Assembly: GCA_946699065.1 (NCBI GenBank)
Contig: CAMPDV010000022.1
Span: 602,501 to 666,500 of the forward strand
Origin: Loxodes magnus
Lineage: Eukaryota; Ciliophora; Karyorelictea; Loxodida; Loxodidae
DNA: 64,000 nt
Reading direction: 5' to 3'
The notes below the pieces were generated by a model. That model saw nothing but the letters and a program-made list of their open reading frames with translations. It had not been told where the DNA came from and did no database searches. How positions within the stretch are numbered: the stretch's first letter is position 1; every line of letters starts with the position of its first letter. Position numbers and translations under genes: made by a program. Of this stretch, positions 62,290-64,000 are shown one piece after another.

Positions 62290-63571
62290 ATTTAAAATTA
62301 AAATAGTTTTAATTAGATAGAATTAATTTATTGTCTAACTTATATAGTCAAGTAAACTCTTCACTTTATTCTATTCAACTTTGTTAAAATAACATTTTAT
62401 TCACTAAGATTGCTTTTATTACTAGGAATAACTCCTTATTGCTAAATGAGGTTATCTTATACATTTTTTTTATTTTCTATTTATTAACATGAAATGTTCA
62501 AAAGTTCATGTGGAATAAGAATTTTATTTTATTTCCACATGAAAACAGGATAAGCTAAAACTAATATTAAGCAAATAAATTTCAATTATTTTAATAACTG
62601 AAAATATAGTGAAAAGTACCAATGAATTTAGAGAAGATAAATAAGAAATTTTAAACTTAAAACAAAAATAAAAATAATAGAATGTTTAAAAATCTTAGTG
62701 CAGTGTGAAATAGTACTAAACTATTTTAATATATAGCTTTATCTTTATCTCACTAATAAATTTTTAGTTCATAATTTTAAATAAATATGAAAATTAAATT
62801 AAATGCAAAAAATTTGTAGATAGTAGTTATAAAAAGATATAGTACTTATATTTAAATTTATTTATTAATATATCTATCTAAGTAATAATCAAACCATGTC
62901 TTTTAATTCTAATTTTGCTAATATTTAAATTATAAACCTTAATATTTGAATCTTATACTATAATAATTAGTAAATTTGCATAATCAGTTACCCTCAAATA
63001 AAAATAAACAATTAATTTATATTGTCATTCATATGAAAAATTCATTTATTTAATTCTATTTGAAAGAAAAGCATATTAAATTAAATTTATACATAGTTTA
63101 AGATATTAAATACGTAAGGATATAATGCATAAGTTAATGCTTATAACTATATAATATTTAGAATATTTTTTTTAATGATTTTGAGTAAATATCTTAATTG
63201 AATGGCTTTTAGTAAAATAAATAAAATACTTATATCAGTATAAAGTATAAGTCTATAGATCACTAATATTATATCATTAAGTTTATTTATGATATTTTTA
63301 TCAAACTGATATTTATATTTATTAATCTAAAATTCTTATGAGAACTACTCTTGAAGTTTTATTATACTGCTTTAAAGATATAAATTAAAATCAAAGATTA
63401 TGAAAATTTTAAACATAAAATATAATAATTCAAATATCAAATAATTGGTATGAAGAGGGAAAACAGAAACAGTAAGGTTTTAATTTTTATCTAAAATAGT
63501 TTCTAAAAGTTTCATAAGCAGCTAAAGATTTAAATTATTTTATTTTTTAATTTTAATTTTAAACTAAAAGA
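62290..63571. other. 1.3 kb AT-rich spacer
   Basis: Promoter side of the ubiquitin-like gene at the left edge; otherwise nothing recognised. Confidence 0.45.
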
Positions 63572-63855
63572 GTTTTTGGACTGCAACTTCTTGCAGTTTA
63601 ACGACCCCAACACTCCCTTCATGGGATAACGGGGATATCCTGTTGCTTTCGAAAAGCAGCTGCCAGGGAGCTCCATCGCTATGGGCAGCCAGGCTTCAAG
63701 CCCCTACCAGGAGTGGATAATCAAGAGGAAGGCGTTCCCTTGCAAAGGTTGACTTTGACCAGGGACTTTCTCAGCGACAGGAAAGGAACTTGTTCCTAGC
63801 CATAAAACCAGAAAGTATGATTCAGAAGGTCAATCTCAGCTCCCACCATCTTTTT
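63572..63855 (+). ncRNA. S RNA copy 2, structured, probably Pol III-transcribed (about 284 nt)
   Basis: Second copy of the RNA at 59647, same strand, 3.9 kb downstream. The conserved core includes GGGATAACGGGGATATCCTG, CAGGGAGCTCCATCGCTATG, GACTTTGACCAGGGACTTTC and CAGCGACAGGAAAGGAACTT. The hairpin GGAACTTGTTCC is perfect here. It ends in CACCATCTTTTT, a Pol III-type terminator. Flanks are unrelated to those of copy 1, so the unit ends at the RNA borders. Confidence 0.8.
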
Positions 63856-64000
63856 AATTATAATTATTTTATTATAATAGCTTATGATATATGAAAAATA
63901 AATTAAGAATAAATGTTTGCTCTTAATTAAAATTAAACAAAAATCTAAAATAAAATCTTTTTTATTTAACTAAACGAAAAATTTATTTTTCAATGTTCAT
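63856..64000. other. AT-rich end of window
   Basis: No feature seen. Confidence 0.5.

Overview
The window reads as nuclear DNA of a ciliate that uses a code with UAA and UAG = glutamine and UGA = both tryptophan and stop (the karyorelictean-type code, NCBI table 27; Loxodes-like). Under the standard code almost nothing is open. Under this code several genes open over their full length and end in UGA: F-box/LRR, CCCH zinc finger, ubiquitin-like, two acid phosphatases and RING-MORN. UGA sits at near-invariant Trp positions, such as the DxW of a kinase, the YEGQW of MORN units and a column where the two phosphatase paralogs differ TGG/TGA. The DNA is very AT-rich with long gene-poor stretches. 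No telomere repeat was seen, so this looks like an internal piece.

Layout. 0.5-8.8 kb: a Gln-rich membrane protein, a giant acidic repeat protein and a Cys-rich/kinase fusion. 9.4 kb: tRNA-Gly. 12.8-14.2 kb: F-box/LRR gene. 17.5 kb: tRNA-Ser. 20.2-32.0 kb: RNase T2, a hypothetical gene, a tristetraprolin-like CCCH protein and two histidine acid phosphatases; the secreted RNase plus phosphatases suggest scavenging of phosphate from RNA. 34-38 kb: repeats, decayed zinc-knuckle genes and an Hsp70 pseudogene. 40.5-44.5 kb: a 1324-residue RING-MORN protein. 45-56.3 kb: a cluster of mobile elements. 57.8-58.1 kb: tRNA-Leu and a broken tRNA-Phe. 59.6 and 63.6 kb: two copies of a structured, probably Pol III-made RNA. 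61.4-62.3 kb: a ubiquitin-like protein.

The mobile cluster holds two interleaved families. Family R is a GC-richer repeat of about 390 bp (four copies); one inverted pair brackets 49.87-53.99 kb like terminal inverted repeats. Family O (six or seven copies) encodes a coiled-coil protein with a DPMD(I/V)E motif followed by a CCHC zinc knuckle, like a Gag or LINE ORF1 protein but with no reverse transcriptase or transposase seen. Two O copies are nearly identical and share one frameshift inside the knuckle. Plus- and minus-strand O copies meet tail to tail at least twice. This is the best candidate for an undescribed system.

Limits: with only UGA as a possible stop, all frames of AT-rich DNA stay open and look Lys/Asn/Gln/Ile-rich. 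Genes without a recognisable domain are therefore marked low confidence. Many single-base frame breaks sit in homopolymer runs and may be read errors.
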